The notes below the pieces were generated by a model. It saw nothing but the letters and a program-made list of their open reading frames with translations. It searched no databases and was not told the DNA's origin. A stretch of DNA of 64,000 nt, taken from the NCBI RefSeq assembly GCF_009796285.1, contig NZ_CP047020.1, positions 1-64,000 of the forward strand, given 5' to 3'. How positions within the stretch are numbered: the first letter of the stretch is position 1; every line of letters starts with the position of its first letter. Below, one piece after another: positions 34,712 through 43,802 of the stretch. The position numbers were made by a program, and so were the translations under genes. Origin of the DNA: Streptomyces broussonetiae (GTDB lineage: Bacteria > Actinomycetota > Actinomycetes > Streptomycetales > Streptomycetaceae).

Positions 34712-35143
34712 ATGCCAATGGATCTCACCTCTTGGCACAATGCCCTGGTGCAGCCGCTGCCGGTTCCCTGCCCCGCCCACCTGATCCCCGATGCCACCGG
34801 CACTGACGCCTTCCACGACGTCTACCGCAATGCCATGGCGCACAACGTTGTGTTCGTCGCCATCGAATTCGAAAGACGCCGACGGTGGATCGTGAAGGCG
34901 GACACGCTCACCGCTGGCTCCCACCATGCTGTCACCGGCGACCTCAACGAGGCGGTCCGGGCCGCGATCACTCGCCTGGTCCAAAACCGCGAGGTCGACC
35001 TGGATGCCTACACGGGACCGATCTACTTCATGATGCACGGCGTTCAGAGCGAAGAACGAGCCCGCGAACTCGCCGCCGCACTCCATGCCGCCCTGTACGG
35101 AGACCTGGAACCTTTGGCCCGCGCCGTCCCACCCACGCCCTGA
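34712..35143 (+). CDS. Hypothetical protein
   Basis: 143 residues: DLTSWHNALVQPLPVPCPAH, then NVVFVAIEFERRRRWIVKAD, DLNEAVRAAITRLVQNREVD, GPIYFMMHGVQSEERARELA. It looks like a small alpha-beta cytoplasmic protein. No domain recognised. The ATG at 34712 has no strong ribosome site; GTG 34703 is alternative. Confidence 0.55.
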   Translation: MPMDLTSWHNALVQPLPVPCPAHLIPDATGTDAFHDVYRNAMAHNVVFVAIEFERRRRWIVKADTLTAGSHHAVTGDLNEAVRAAITRLVQNREVDLDAYTGPIYFMMHGVQSEERARELAAALHAALYGDLEPLARAVPPTP

Positions 35144-35320
35144 CTGGCATGCACTCAGCACCCGTAGCCCGCGAAGGCCACGCTACGAGTCAGTTCGTGA
35201 TCACGTCACGCTGCCACGCCCTGCTCGCCGCGCCCACGTTTGGCCCCATCGAGCAGGGTTGGGTCAGCGGCGTTAAACCCTTTGGCTGTCCTGGTCGGCG
35301 AGCGTGGGCGGGAGGTCTCG

Positions 35321-36115
35321 GTGTCGGACGAGCAGGACGCACAGGGCCCCCGGTCACGGGCTGAGGAGGCCGGACCACGCGTAAGGCGCGGAGGCAAGAA
35401 GTACGCGGAGACGGCCGGCACGTGGGTGCCGCTGGTGGCTTCTCTGACCGCCCTGGTCATCTCCGTGTACAGCTTCATCGCCGTGCGTTCCGCCCCGGGC
35501 ATCACCGTGGTGATGCCGGACATGATCCGCCTCGCTGTCGACAGCAAGGGCACCTACTCGAAGATCCTCATGCAGCCGGTCATCGCCGTCCTGGGTGAGA
35601 CCCAGCGGGCGGAGACGGTCACCGGGCTCGCCATGCAGATGCGGCGCGAGGGGGCTGCAAAGTCGCCCGGCGCCCAGGCCGACTTCCTGTGGTATGCAAG
35701 CGGGCACTGGCAGGGGGACGTGACCACGGGCCAGTACGGCTTCGTCGAGGAGAACGACGCCTCGCCGTTCCTGGTGACCAGGGACAAGCCGTCGGTGTCC
35801 ATCATGGACTTCCGGGCGGACAACTGGTTGTTCGCGCCGGGCACCTACCGCGCAACCCTGACAGTGCGTCGGGCGACGGACTCTCGACCGCTGACGGTTC
35901 ACTGGTGTCTCACTCTGAGGGCCAGAGGCGTCGCGCAGATCAAGGCCCACCCCGGCTACTTCCTGCCCATCCGGAAAGACTGGCCGGCGAATCCCTCGGA
36001 CAAGAGCGACCGGTCGTGTTACCGGGGCGAGCCATCCGGTGCTCCTGCCGAAGTCCCCAGCCCGACCAGCGTGCCCACACCGACTGGTACACCCCCTGCG
36101 AGGAAGACAGGCTGA
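35321..36115 (+). CDS. Membrane-anchored hypothetical protein
   Basis: 264 residues from a GTG with GGGAGGT upstream. A short charged N-terminus, one membrane segment (WVPLVASLTALVISVYSFIA, ~35-55), then an extracytoplasmic part of beta character (ITVVMPDMIRLAVDSKGTYS, WLFAPGTYRATLTVRRATDS) and a Pro/Thr/Ser-rich tail typical of wall-spanning regions. Function unknown. Confidence 0.6.
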   Translation: MSDEQDAQGPRSRAEEAGPRVRRGGKKYAETAGTWVPLVASLTALVISVYSFIAVRSAPGITVVMPDMIRLAVDSKGTYSKILMQPVIAVLGETQRAETVTGLAMQMRREGAAKSPGAQADFLWYASGHWQGDVTTGQYGFVEENDASPFLVTRDKPSVSIMDFRADNWLFAPGTYRATLTVRRATDSRPLTVHWCLTLRARGVAQIKAHPGYFLPIRKDWPANPSDKSDRSCYRGEPSGAPAEVPSPTSVPTPTGTPPARKTG

Positions 36116-36119
36116 AAAG

Positions 36120-36516
36120 CCGTCTCTCAACCGAACGTGATCGTTTGATTTCTGCTGGTCAGGCATTGTCCCGCTCGGAGCGAGGCAAGGATGCGGCGTC
36201 TTGTGTCCGCTTGATGGCCGAGGGGTCCGCGGTGGCGTTGGTGCTGGGAATGCTGGAGGAGCGGGAGGCGACTGCCCGTGTGCGGGTGGAAGGGCTGCGG
36301 GAGGAAGTCGCGCGGCTGGCCGGGGCGTTGGAGACCGCGGAGATCGAGCTGGACCGGCGGGTGATCGCGCGGGAGGAGCCCGGTCCTGCCCCAGAACTGG
36401 TCGGCGGAGCCGAAGTTATGGACAGGATCTTTCGCCGCCCGTTGTCCGCCAGAACCCACCTCCACAATGCCAACGATTTCGGCCGTCTGCTCGTAGTCCG
36501 TGGCCGGTTCCGTTAG
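36120..36516 (+). pseudogene. Fragment of an unknown helical protein
   Basis: The frame reads RDRLISAGQALSRSERGKDA, MAEGSAVALVLGMLEEREAT, REEVARLAGALETAEIELDR, RRVIAREEPGPAPE, with strong coding bias and coiled-coil character, then degrades to the stop at 36516. The start is missing or lies in the overlap with the previous gene. Not recognised. Confidence 0.35.
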
Positions 36517-36640
36517 CGACGCCCACAAGGTGCCCCCAGCCACGTCGGTGGTGTGGTCATGCCGGACAGGGTGAAGCTGCACCCCAGGCCTCTCCGGGGC
36601 GATGCTGGAGATCGGCCGGTCGATCAGGACGGATCTTCGT
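36420..36640 (-). pseudogene. Possible gene fragment on the opposite strand
   Basis: Minus-strand codons LIDRPISSIAPERPGVQLHP, TTDVAGGTLWASLTEPATDY, EQTAEIVGIVEVGSGGQRAA have fairly good third-position GC and a protein-like composition, but no start with a ribosome site. It may be the internal part of a lost gene. Confidence 0.25.
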
Positions 36641-36834
36641 AGCACTGAGCAGAGAGTCTTGCCTCTCGGTCAGGGGTCCGGAGTCCGAACGCGTCCCCGA
36701 TCGGAGTGTTCACCCGATGGGGCGAAAGATGCGACCGGCGTCCCCTATGGCCCGATTGTCGGATGCGGGTGGTGGGCTGTTCGGGTGAGATGCACCTCCG
36801 ACCAGTCCGCCCATGAGACACCCGGGGAGAGAAC
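36517..36834. other. Upstream region of the S74 cassette
   Basis: No gene is supported on the plus strand. Transcription of the cassette at 36835 should start here, but no clear promoter was found. Confidence 0.35.
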
Positions 36835-37356
36835 ATGAAGCTCTCAGGAAACAGAGTTGCCCAGCTCGCGGCCGTTGCGGTGAGCACGTTGTCGCTCGGC
36901 ACCATCGTCGCATCCGCCACGCCCGCCATGGCTCAGCCGCCCATCTGCGGCGAGACCGACTGCCCCAGCCTGAAGCCCGTCGGCCTGAGCGCGAGCCAGG
37001 GGACGCTGAACGTCACGGATATGCAGCTGGAGAACATCACGGCCACGGCCACCGACATGGTCACCGGGCGGCCCCTGGTGGGCGCGCTCATCCGTTTCTA
37101 CACCTCCGGTGGCCGCCTGCTGGGCTCGGCCTACACCAACTACAACGGCATCGCCGGCATCACCGCCTCGGAGAATCTCGGCCCCGGCACCATCCAGGAG
37201 CTGCTGAACGGCTACGATGCCGTCCTGGTCGGCGACGGCGTCCACATCGCGACCTCAGCGCACGCGCCGATCACCATCGGCACGGACTGCGCTACCACGC
37301 CCCCCAGTGACCGTCGACTCAAGTGCGCCGTGGTCCCGGTCGACTCGAGCCGCTGA
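36835..37356 (+). CDS. Secreted Ig-like protein ending in an S74 autoprocessing motif
   Basis: 173 residues. A signal peptide ends ATPAMA near residue 33. The mature part begins QPPICGETDCPSLKPVGLSA and has a bacterial Ig-like domain (ITATATDMVTGRPLVGALIR, IAGITASENLGPGTIQELL). The last residues include SDRRLKCAVVPVD: SDRRLK is the Ser-Lys dyad and cleavage site of the S74 intramolecular chaperone of tail fibres. The chaperone body is missing from this protein and appears in the next gene. GGGGAGAGAA precedes the ATG. Confidence 0.75.
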   Translation: MKLSGNRVAQLAAVAVSTLSLGTIVASATPAMAQPPICGETDCPSLKPVGLSASQGTLNVTDMQLENITATATDMVTGRPLVGALIRFYTSGGRLLGSAYTNYNGIAGITASENLGPGTIQELLNGYDAVLVGDGVHIATSAHAPITIGTDCATTPPSDRRLKCAVVPVDSSR

Positions 37357-37358
37357 GC

Positions 37359-37730
37359 GTGCGCCTGTTCCGACGTTCCGGGACGGCGGACCGGACGGCC
37401 CCTGAGCGCACCGCCACCGCGGACAGCGCCGCGGTCGCCCCGGCCGGGGCGGTCAACGGCTACCAGGTACTGGAGACGGTCACTGCCCTGCCCATCAGCA
37501 CGTGGCGCTACCTGTGGGAGCCCGAACAGGTGCGCCACATCGGGCCGATGGCCCAGGACTGGCATGCCGCTTTCGACTTCCACCACGAGAACACTCGTGT
37601 GATCCCACTCGTCGACGCCAACGGCATCGCCCTGGTCTGCATCCAGGCCCTGAACCGACGCATCGACGAACTCACCACCGAGGTCAACCGCCTGCGAGGA
37701 CTCACCCAGCACCGCGAGCCGAACCGGTGA
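37359..37730 (+). CDS. S74 chaperone-like protein
   Basis: About 123 residues from a GTG two bases after the previous stop. After a ~35-residue linker rich in Ala and Thr it reads GYQVLETVTALPISTWRYLW, VRHIGPMAQDWHAAFDFHHE, VIPLVDANGIALVCIQALNR, RIDELTTEVNRL. This is the body of the S74 (endosialidase-type) chaperone domain, including the terminal coiled coil, but it lacks the SDRRLK start. The domain thus seems divided between two reading frames. An old frameshift is an alternative, but no single indel joins them cleanly. Confidence 0.7.
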   Translation: MRLFRRSGTADRTAPERTATADSAAVAPAGAVNGYQVLETVTALPISTWRYLWEPEQVRHIGPMAQDWHAAFDFHHENTRVIPLVDANGIALVCIQALNRRIDELTTEVNRLRGLTQHREPNR

Positions 37731-37798
37731 GCAGGCCGCAACGGTCCTCCGCGGCCGGGCCGAGGACCTGTACCACAGTCCCAGTGAGCGAGGCAGGA

Positions 37799-39382
37799 AT
37801 GACAGCAGCGCAGCCGTCCGACGCGACGTCCGCGACGGCGGACGAGGCAGGAATGGCGGCCCTGCGGGAGCTGGTGGCCGCCTCCGACGACCGTTTCCGG
37901 CTGCGCCCGGAACCCGGACCGGATCAGGAATCACGCACCCTCACGGTGGGCATGGCCACGTACGACGACTACGACGGCGTGTACTTCACCGTGACGAGCC
38001 TGCTGCTCTACCACGCCGAGGTGATGGACCAGGTCAGCATCCTCGTCATCGACAACCACCCCTCCGGAGCGCACGCCTGGGCGCTGAAGCGCCTGGAACT
38101 GGACATCCCCCAGCTGCGCTACGTCCCTTACGACCGCCGCGTGAGCACCGCGGCTCGCGACCGGGTCTTCCGCGAGGCCGCCTCGGACTGGGTCCTGTGC
38201 CTGGACTCCCACGTCCAACTGCACCCCGGAGCCCTCGCCGCCCTTCTGGACTACATCGACGCCCACCCCGACAGCGGCGACCTGCTCCAGGGTCCGCTGG
38301 TATCCACGGACGGGCTCAAGGTGTCCACTCACTGGGAACCCCGCTGGCAGCAGCTCATGTACGGAGCCTGGGACACCGACCCACGCGGAACCGACCCCGG
38401 CGCCTCGCCCTTTGAGATCGGCATGCAGGGGCTGGGCCTGTTCGCCTGCCGGACCAAGGCGTGGCCCGGCCTCAACCCGTCCTTCGCCGGCCACGGCGGC
38501 GAGGAGGGCCACCTGCACGAGAAGTTCCGCCGAGCCGGCCACACTGTGCAGTGCCTGCCCGCCCTGCGCTGGACCCACCGTTTCGACGGACCCCGCCGCA
38601 ACCGGAGCGCCACGACCTGGTACCAGCGTTTGTTCAACTACCTCATCGGCTACGACGAACTGGGCCAGAGCCCCGACGAGGCCATCGACCACTTCACCGC
38701 TGTCCTGGGCGAAAAAGCCGTCCGCCAGGCCGTGGCCGACTACCAGGCCGAAAAGCGCAATCCCTTCACCGCCTTCGACGCCATCACCTGTATCAACCTC
38801 GACGAACGCACCGACCGCTGGCAGGCCATGCAACAACGCCTGAGCACGCTCGGCCTCCGTCCCGAACGCATCCACCGACAGTCGGCCACCGCCACGTCGG
38901 GCAACCACCACATCGGCTGCGCGCTCTCCCATCGCCGAGCCATCGAGCAGGCCCACGCCGACGGCCTGCAGTCCCTGCTCGTCCTGGAGGACGACGCCCT
39001 CTTCCTGCCCGGCGCGACCTGGGTACTGCGCCGCGCGTTGGCCGAACTCGACGGCCGGCCCTGGTCACTGCTCTACCTCGGCGGCGCCGACTGGGGACGG
39101 ACCTTCCCGCGCGCCGAGGGCTGCCACCACCTCGAAACCGTCACCGGCATCACCACCACCCACGCCATCGCCTACCACCACAGCGTCTTCGCCCACCTGC
39201 TCGACGAACTCCCCGACACCGTCGAAGGCATGACCGCCTGGATCCACCGCCACACCGCACTGGACCAGTACCTGGCGCAATGGAACCGCCCTGACATTTA
39301 CCGCACCGTCCCGGTCATCGCCGCCCAGACCAACCAGACCGAACTGGTAGCAGAGGATCTTCGCGACCAGTTCACCCTGTGA
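37799..39382 (+). CDS. Double glycosyltransferase, GT2 fused to GT25
   Basis: 527 residues, no signal peptide. Residues ~40-330 are a GT-A family 2 transferase: TLTVGMATYDDYDGVYFTVT, SILVIDNHPSG, DWVLCLDSHVQLHPGALAAL (DxH in place of DxD), GGEEGHLHEKFRRAG. Residues ~330-527 are family 25: ITCINLDERTDRWQAMQQRL, GCALSHRRAIEQAHADGLQS, LLVLEDDALFLPGATW (EDD acid triad), TTTHAIAYHHSVF. The fusion suggests two successive sugar transfers. It lies between the S74 genes and a PqqD-like gene, so a peptide or the secreted protein could be the acceptor. Start ATG 37799; GTG 37784 also possible. Confidence 0.85.
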   Translation: MTAAQPSDATSATADEAGMAALRELVAASDDRFRLRPEPGPDQESRTLTVGMATYDDYDGVYFTVTSLLLYHAEVMDQVSILVIDNHPSGAHAWALKRLELDIPQLRYVPYDRRVSTAARDRVFREAASDWVLCLDSHVQLHPGALAALLDYIDAHPDSGDLLQGPLVSTDGLKVSTHWEPRWQQLMYGAWDTDPRGTDPGASPFEIGMQGLGLFACRTKAWPGLNPSFAGHGGEEGHLHEKFRRAGHTVQCLPALRWTHRFDGPRRNRSATTWYQRLFNYLIGYDELGQSPDEAIDHFTAVLGEKAVRQAVADYQAEKRNPFTAFDAITCINLDERTDRWQAMQQRLSTLGLRPERIHRQSATATSGNHHIGCALSHRRAIEQAHADGLQSLLVLEDDALFLPGATWVLRRALAELDGRPWSLLYLGGADWGRTFPRAEGCHHLETVTGITTTHAIAYHHSVFAHLLDELPDTVEGMTAWIHRHTALDQYLAQWNRPDIYRTVPVIAAQTNQTELVAEDLRDQFTL

Positions 39383-39427
39383 ACCGCACCCGACACCTGT
39401 GCCCAGGCACCGAAAGGAGTGCCCCCG

Positions 39428-39784
39428 ATGAGCCTCCCCCGGGCCCGCCGCGACGGGCTGCGCGTCAAGGAGACCACCGACGGCCGCCTGGCCGTCTACG
39501 ACGAACACGCCGAACAGGGGCACCTCCTGAGCCCGCTGTGCGCCACCGTCTTCCACCTCGCCGACGGCCACCGCACCCTCACCGACCTCACCACCGCCGC
39601 CACCCGCGCCCACCCCACGGCCGACACCACTGTCCTCCGGCTCGCTCTCACCGAACTGAACACCGCGCACCTGCTCGACAACCCACCCAGCGAACCCGAC
39701 AACACCCCTCAACCTGCACTGCGCCATATCCCGGCGACTGAACTGCACCCCCCATCCCGTGACCGACGTGGCGCTGGACCATAG
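39428..39784 (+). CDS. PqqD-like peptide-binding protein (RRE)
   Basis: 118 residues from an ATG with AAGGAG eight bases upstream. The winged-helix RiPP recognition element pattern is clear: GLRVKETTDGRLAVYDEHAE, GHLLSPLCATVFHLADGHRT, LTDLTTAATRAHP, LRLALTELNTAHLL. PqqD-like proteins hold the leader of a precursor peptide for a modifying enzyme, here probably the glycosyltransferase 45 bases upstream. The last ~25 residues look low-complexity. No radical SAM gene is adjacent. Confidence 0.75.
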   Translation: MSLPRARRDGLRVKETTDGRLAVYDEHAEQGHLLSPLCATVFHLADGHRTLTDLTTAATRAHPTADTTVLRLALTELNTAHLLDNPPSEPDNTPQPALRHIPATELHPPSRDRRGAGP

Positions 39785-39810
39785 CTCGCGGACAGCTCAA
39801 CAGCGCATAA

Positions 39811-40140
39811 CAGAAGTGGGACGGCTGGCGGGCACTCCTGGCGTGGGACGCTCACCGCCTGGTGCTGCGCTCCCGCAAGGGAACCGACCTCGAACCCTCC
39901 GTCCCCGAGCTGCGCTCCGGCGCCGCGCAGCTCCCCGATGCGACGGCCCTCGACGGGGAGCTGGTCGTATGGGATGCCGCTGGGCGCCTCGCGTTCGAGC
40001 GGTTGCAGGGCCGCTTGCAACGCCGCGGCGAGGGCGCGACCCGGCTGGTCGAGCAGTGGCCGGTGCACTTCGTCGCCTTCGACCTGCTTCGGACCTCGGG
40101 CACGGGCACGACCAGGTGGACCTACCGGGCCGCAGGGCTG
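39811..40140 (+). pseudogene. Fragment of an ATP-dependent DNA ligase
   Basis: QKWDGWRALLAWDAHRLVLR, SRKGTDLEPSVPEL, ALDGELVVWDAAGRLAFERL and WPVHFVAFDLLR are the adenylation-domain motifs, including the KxDG lysine (KWDG). An in-frame stop precedes it and the frame ends at ~40140 with unrelated residues. It is an internal fragment. Confidence 0.8.
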
Positions 40141-40398
40141 CGCTGTCGACGTCCTCGCCCCGGCCGCGGCGCAGATTGACGGCGGCCTGTACCCAGCCGG
40201 CCAGATGCCCGGCGACGGGCCGGTCCGGGTGCGCGATCCGGCGCGCGATGAGCATCCGCAGCCGGCCAGCGAGCTCGTCCAGGCGCCGCGATCCCGCCGG
40301 GTAGCCGGCCGGCAGCAGCCTGATCCACTCCGTCACCGCGTAGTGCAGGTCCGGCACCTTCCGCGCCAGCGAGGCGTCCTGTGCCGCAGCGACCATCC
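40140..40398 (-). pseudogene. Fragment of an unknown gene
   Basis: Minus-strand frame MVAAAQDASLARKVPDLHYA, VTEWIRLLPAGYPAGSRRLD, GRLRMLIARRIAHPDRP, with good codon bias, ending at the junction with the ligase fragment. Helical protein, not recognised. Confidence 0.4.
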
Positions 40399-40650
40399 TC
40401 CGGCCACGTTCTTCCTCATCGGGCCGCACGCGCAGCGCTACCGGGCGGACGTTCTCAGGGAGTACCGCGCCGGCGACGCGATCGGCGAGCACACCGTCAC
40501 CCATCCGCATCTCACCCGTCTCCCGCTCGCCCGGATCGAGTACGAGATCGGCACCGGCGCACGGCAGATCGTCTCCGTCACCGGGCGGCGGCCGACGCTG
40601 TTCCGGCCGCCGTTCGGGGCGTGGGACGCGCGGGTATACGCCGCGCACCT
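40390..40650 (+). pseudogene. Fragment of a NodB-type polysaccharide deacetylase
   Basis: HPPATFFLIGPHAQRYRADV, YRAGDAIGEHTVTHPHLTRL (metal-binding HxxxH-type HTVTHPH) and RPTLFRPPFGAWDARVY are NodB motifs 2 and 3. The N-terminal catalytic Asp region and the C-terminus are missing; the frame runs on without a stop into the Pls/PosA remnant. Confidence 0.8.
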
Positions 40651-42688
40651 CGGCCGGTTGCCGGGCGGAAGCGCCCTGGTGTCGGCGCTCGCAGCGCTGG
40701 CTGGCTACCTGGCCGTGCGCTGGATCGCCCCCGTCCTGCTCGCCCGGCCGCTGGCGCACGGGATCAGGCCCGGCCGGTACCCGTTGTGGGGGGTCACCTA
40801 CCTGCGTCTGTGGGCGCTCGACGTGCTGCTGCTCGGGCTGAGCCCGATGCGCGTGCTCAGCGGGTCCGCGCTGATGGGCCCGTATCTGCGGCTTCTCGGC
40901 GCCCGGGTCGGGCCGCGCACCACCGTCGTGACCAGCATGATCGGCCTGCCCGCGCTGCTGCGCATCGGCCCCGACGCGGCGATCGGCTACGGCGCCTGCC
41001 TGCGCCCCTGGCAGGTCGCCGACGGGTGGGTCACGATCGCTCCGATCAGCATCGGGGCACGGGCGTACGTCGGCGCGAACGCCGTCTGCGAGCCCGGGGC
41101 CGAGCTGGGGGCCGGGGCCGGACTCGGCGAGCAGTCCGTGGCCGGCGCGGACGAGGTAATCGCCTCCGGAGGCCGCCGCGCCGGATTGCCCGCGCGGCCG
41201 GTCGAGGCACTCGCGCCGGTCGTGGAGTCGATGCTGGCGACACCGGGCCCGGCCGACCGCTGAGGGCCCCGGCACCTGGTGGGCGCCCTGCTCGGCCTGC
41301 TGGCGCTGGAAGCGGTGCCGGTCGCCGCGACCGTGCCCGCAGCCGCCCTGATCTGGTGGACGAGGGCCCACGGCGGTACGGGTGTGACGGCAGCCGCGGT
41401 CCTGCTGTCCGGCCCCGTCTTCGTGGCCACGGTGTGCCTGCTGGTCGCCGTCGGGAAGCGGGCGGTGCTGCCGAGGACGCCGGTGGGTGTCCACCGCGCG
41501 CGGACAGCCCTCGGGGTGCGCAAGTGGGTCGCGGACAAACTGCTGGAGGAGAGCCTGGTCCGCACCAACGCGCTGTACGCCACCCTGTACACCGTCCCCT
41601 GGCTGCGGCTGCTCGGCGCCCGGGTCGGCCGCCACGCCGAGGTGTCGACCGTGGCGCACATCGACCCGGATCTGCTGACCCTGCACGACGGCGGGTTCGT
41701 CGCCGACATGGCCGGCGTGGGCGTTGCCTCCTTCGCAGCCGACCGCATGGCTTTCGCGCCCACCGAGGTGGGGGCACGCGCGTTCGTCGGCAACGCGGCG
41801 CTGGTGCCCGCCGGCACCCGGCTCAGCCCCGGCTCGCTCGTCGGCGTCGGCAGCCTGCTGTCCTCGGGCCGACTGCCCGAGGACAGCACCTGGCTGGGCT
41901 CGCCTGCGCTGCGGCTGCCGGTGCGTCAGGCCAGTGGGTGTTTCCCCGAGAGGCTGACGTTCGAGCCCACCCGCGCGGCCGTGCTCGGCCGCCTGGCCAT
42001 CGAGTTCTTCCGCGCCACCCTGCCGGCGACCCTGCTCGCCGCCGACGCCTACGGATGTCTGCTGGCCCTGGCCTTCCTCGCCTGGCACACCGGCCCGTCG
42101 GTCACGCTGCTGCTGGCCCCCTGTCTCACCACCGGCACGCTCCTGGCGACTACCGGCTGCTGCGCGCTGGCCAAGCGGGCGGTCGCCGGACGGTACCGGC
42201 CGCGTGTCGAACCCCTGTGGAGCCTGTTCGTCCGGCGGACCGAGTTCGGCACCGGTCTCTTCGAAGCGGCCGCGGTGCCCGCCGGTGTGGACGCGCTGGC
42301 GGGGACCCCGTTCCTGCCGCCGGTGCTGCGCCTGTTCGGCGCCCGCATCGGCCGGCGCACCTGGCTCGGCACGACGTATCTGACGGAGTTCGACCTGGTG
42401 GAAGTGGGTGACGATGCCGCGATCGGCCAAGACGTCTCCTTGCAGACCCACCTCTTCGAGGACCGCGTCATGAAGATGTCGACCGTGACCGTGGGGCCCG
42501 GCGCGAGCATCGGCCCGCGCTCGGTGGTGCTCTACGACGCCGTCGTCGGCGCCGGAGTCCGGTTCGGCGCCTTGTCCCTGGTGATGAAGGGCGAACACCT
42601 GCCGCCCGGCACCTGGTGGCAGGGCCTGCCCGCCGAAGGCCTCGCACAACCAAAAGCACCCGCCGTCCCGCCCGGCGGCGGGCGCTAG
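40651..42688 (+). pseudogene. C-terminal part of a Pls/PosA-type enzyme with an in-frame stop
   Basis: The frame encodes several membrane segments alternating with hexapeptide-repeat acyltransferase-like domains: [39 protein letters not shown], then after a TGA at 41261-41263 the same frame continues [56 protein letters not shown] and KMSTVTVGPGASIG. This order is that of the C-terminal half of Pls/PosA non-ribosomal peptide synthetase-like proteins (polylysine synthetase type). The adenylation and carrier domains are absent. The part after the stop could restart at GTG 41279. Confidence 0.75.
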
Positions 42689-42882
42689 GCCCTGCCGTCA
42701 ACGGCGCGCATCAGCCACTCCGCGGCTGGCGCGAGGCCCGCCCTCCTGGCGGACGGCGGGAGTGTGACGACCGGACCTAGTGGCCCCGGTCGGCGTTCAG
42801 AATTACGGAGGGGGTGTTTTCCAGAGTCGGACATCCTGCGGCGGGCGTTTCCGTGTTCGCGTGTGCCCCATTCTGCCCGGGG

Positions 42883-43668
42883 TTACTGCAGGACCCCGAC
42901 CGCGCGCGAGATGATCAGCGCCAGGGTCAGCAGCGAGATCGTGGACTGTGTCGCCATCAGCAGTTTCGCCCACCGGGACAGCGGCATGGTGTCGGTGGGG
43001 CTGAAGGCGGTGGCGTTGGTGAGAGCGACGTAGAGGTAGTCCATGTACTGCGGCTCCCAGTCCTCGGGCGCGATGCCCTCCTGTTGCATCTGAGGGAAGA
43101 GGAAGTCCGGGTGCTGGTGCGTGCCCAGGGCGCGGGCCACCGGGCCGCCCCGGTCCCACTCCCAGTACCAGAGGCTGAAGGCGATGACGTTGGTTAGCCA
43201 GATGCCGCCGCCGGTCGTCAGCAGGGCCGCGGCGTTGGAGCCCTCGGTGCCGTGCAGCAGGTCGCGTACCAGGATGACGGCCGACCAGCCGTTGGCCAGG
43301 CTGACCGCGGCGGCCAGCAGCACGCCCAGTGCGCGCAGCAGACGGGAGCGATGCTCGATCCGCCGGTGCGGATGGGCTATCCACAGCGCCGCCATCATGA
43401 CCAGCTCCAGGGCGGGCAGCAGCCAGTGCGGGTGGATGCTGAGTCGTGCAGGAAGCGCCCACTGCACCCAGACGGCGACCAGCAGCGCCGCCATCACAGC
43501 CCAGCGTTGCTCGCCCTGGGTGCGCCGCTGCCACGCGGGACGCTCGGACTCGGATACCTGATCGGCCGGAGCGAGCAGGCCCTCGATCCGTTCCATGCGG
43601 ATGTGCAGCAGCTCGGTCCAGTGCTCGGGGCCAGGGCGCTGCGGGTTCGAGGTGTCATGGGTGGTCAC
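42883..43668 (-). CDS. Ion-channel-like membrane protein
   Basis: About 261 residues from a GTG at 43668. A soluble N-terminus (HWTELLHIRMERIEGLL), then hydrophobic segments (WAVMAALLVAVWVQWAL; LLPALELVMMAALWIA; LGVLLAAAVSLANGWSAVIL; GGGIWLTNVIAFSLWYW) and a final pair around YLYVALTNATAFSPTDTMPL, which resembles the pore loop and inner helix of two-helix potassium channels but lacks GYG. Function unproven. A TTACGCAA site ends 30 bases upstream. Confidence 0.65.
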   Translation of the reverse strand: MTTHDTSNPQRPGPEHWTELLHIRMERIEGLLAPADQVSESERPAWQRRTQGEQRWAVMAALLVAVWVQWALPARLSIHPHWLLPALELVMMAALWIAHPHRRIEHRSRLLRALGVLLAAAVSLANGWSAVILVRDLLHGTEGSNAAALLTTGGGIWLTNVIAFSLWYWEWDRGGPVARALGTHQHPDFLFPQMQQEGIAPEDWEPQYMDYLYVALTNATAFSPTDTMPLSRWAKLLMATQSTISLLTLALIISRAVGVLQ

Positions 43669-43695
43669 GGGCCCATTCTCGCCATATGCTTGCTG

Positions 43696-43713
43696 CATTA
43701 CGCAAGTATGCAA
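43696..43713. promoter_or_regulatory. TTACGCAA operator, membrane protein gene
   Basis: CATTACGCAAGTATGCAAC at 43696-43714, with the core TTACGCAA at 43698-43705 and the TATGCAA half following, 30 bases before the GTG at 43668. Confidence 0.55.
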
Positions 43714-43802
43714 CTTTTCTGGTAGTGCGGGAGCCTGAGCGCGCAGCGCCTGTAACCGGCTGCCCGGTGGCAGGCAGGGGCACGAAGCTCGTCCGATGCC
43801 TC

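Noticed and set aside
34703..35143. Membership of the hypothetical gene in the TTGCGCAA regulon
   Set aside because: A loosely similar GTGACGCAGCTTGAG around 34480 lacks the palindrome and is more than 200 bases from the start.
40000..40025. TTGCAGG and TTGCAAC pair inside the ligase fragment
   Set aside because: It lies within a coding remnant, not before a start, and lacks the TTGCGCAA core.
41261..41263. TGA as a possible selenocysteine codon
   Set aside because: The position is not in a redox motif, no SECIS-like hairpin directly follows, and the gene is already a remnant.
39797..42649. 950-codon open frame on the minus strand
   Set aside because: It lies opposite the ligase and Pls/PosA remnants, whose motifs are clear on the plus strand. 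Its composition is repetitive Gly, Arg, Gln and Asp as in antisense frames of GC-rich genes. Only the short segment 40140-40398 has real coding features.
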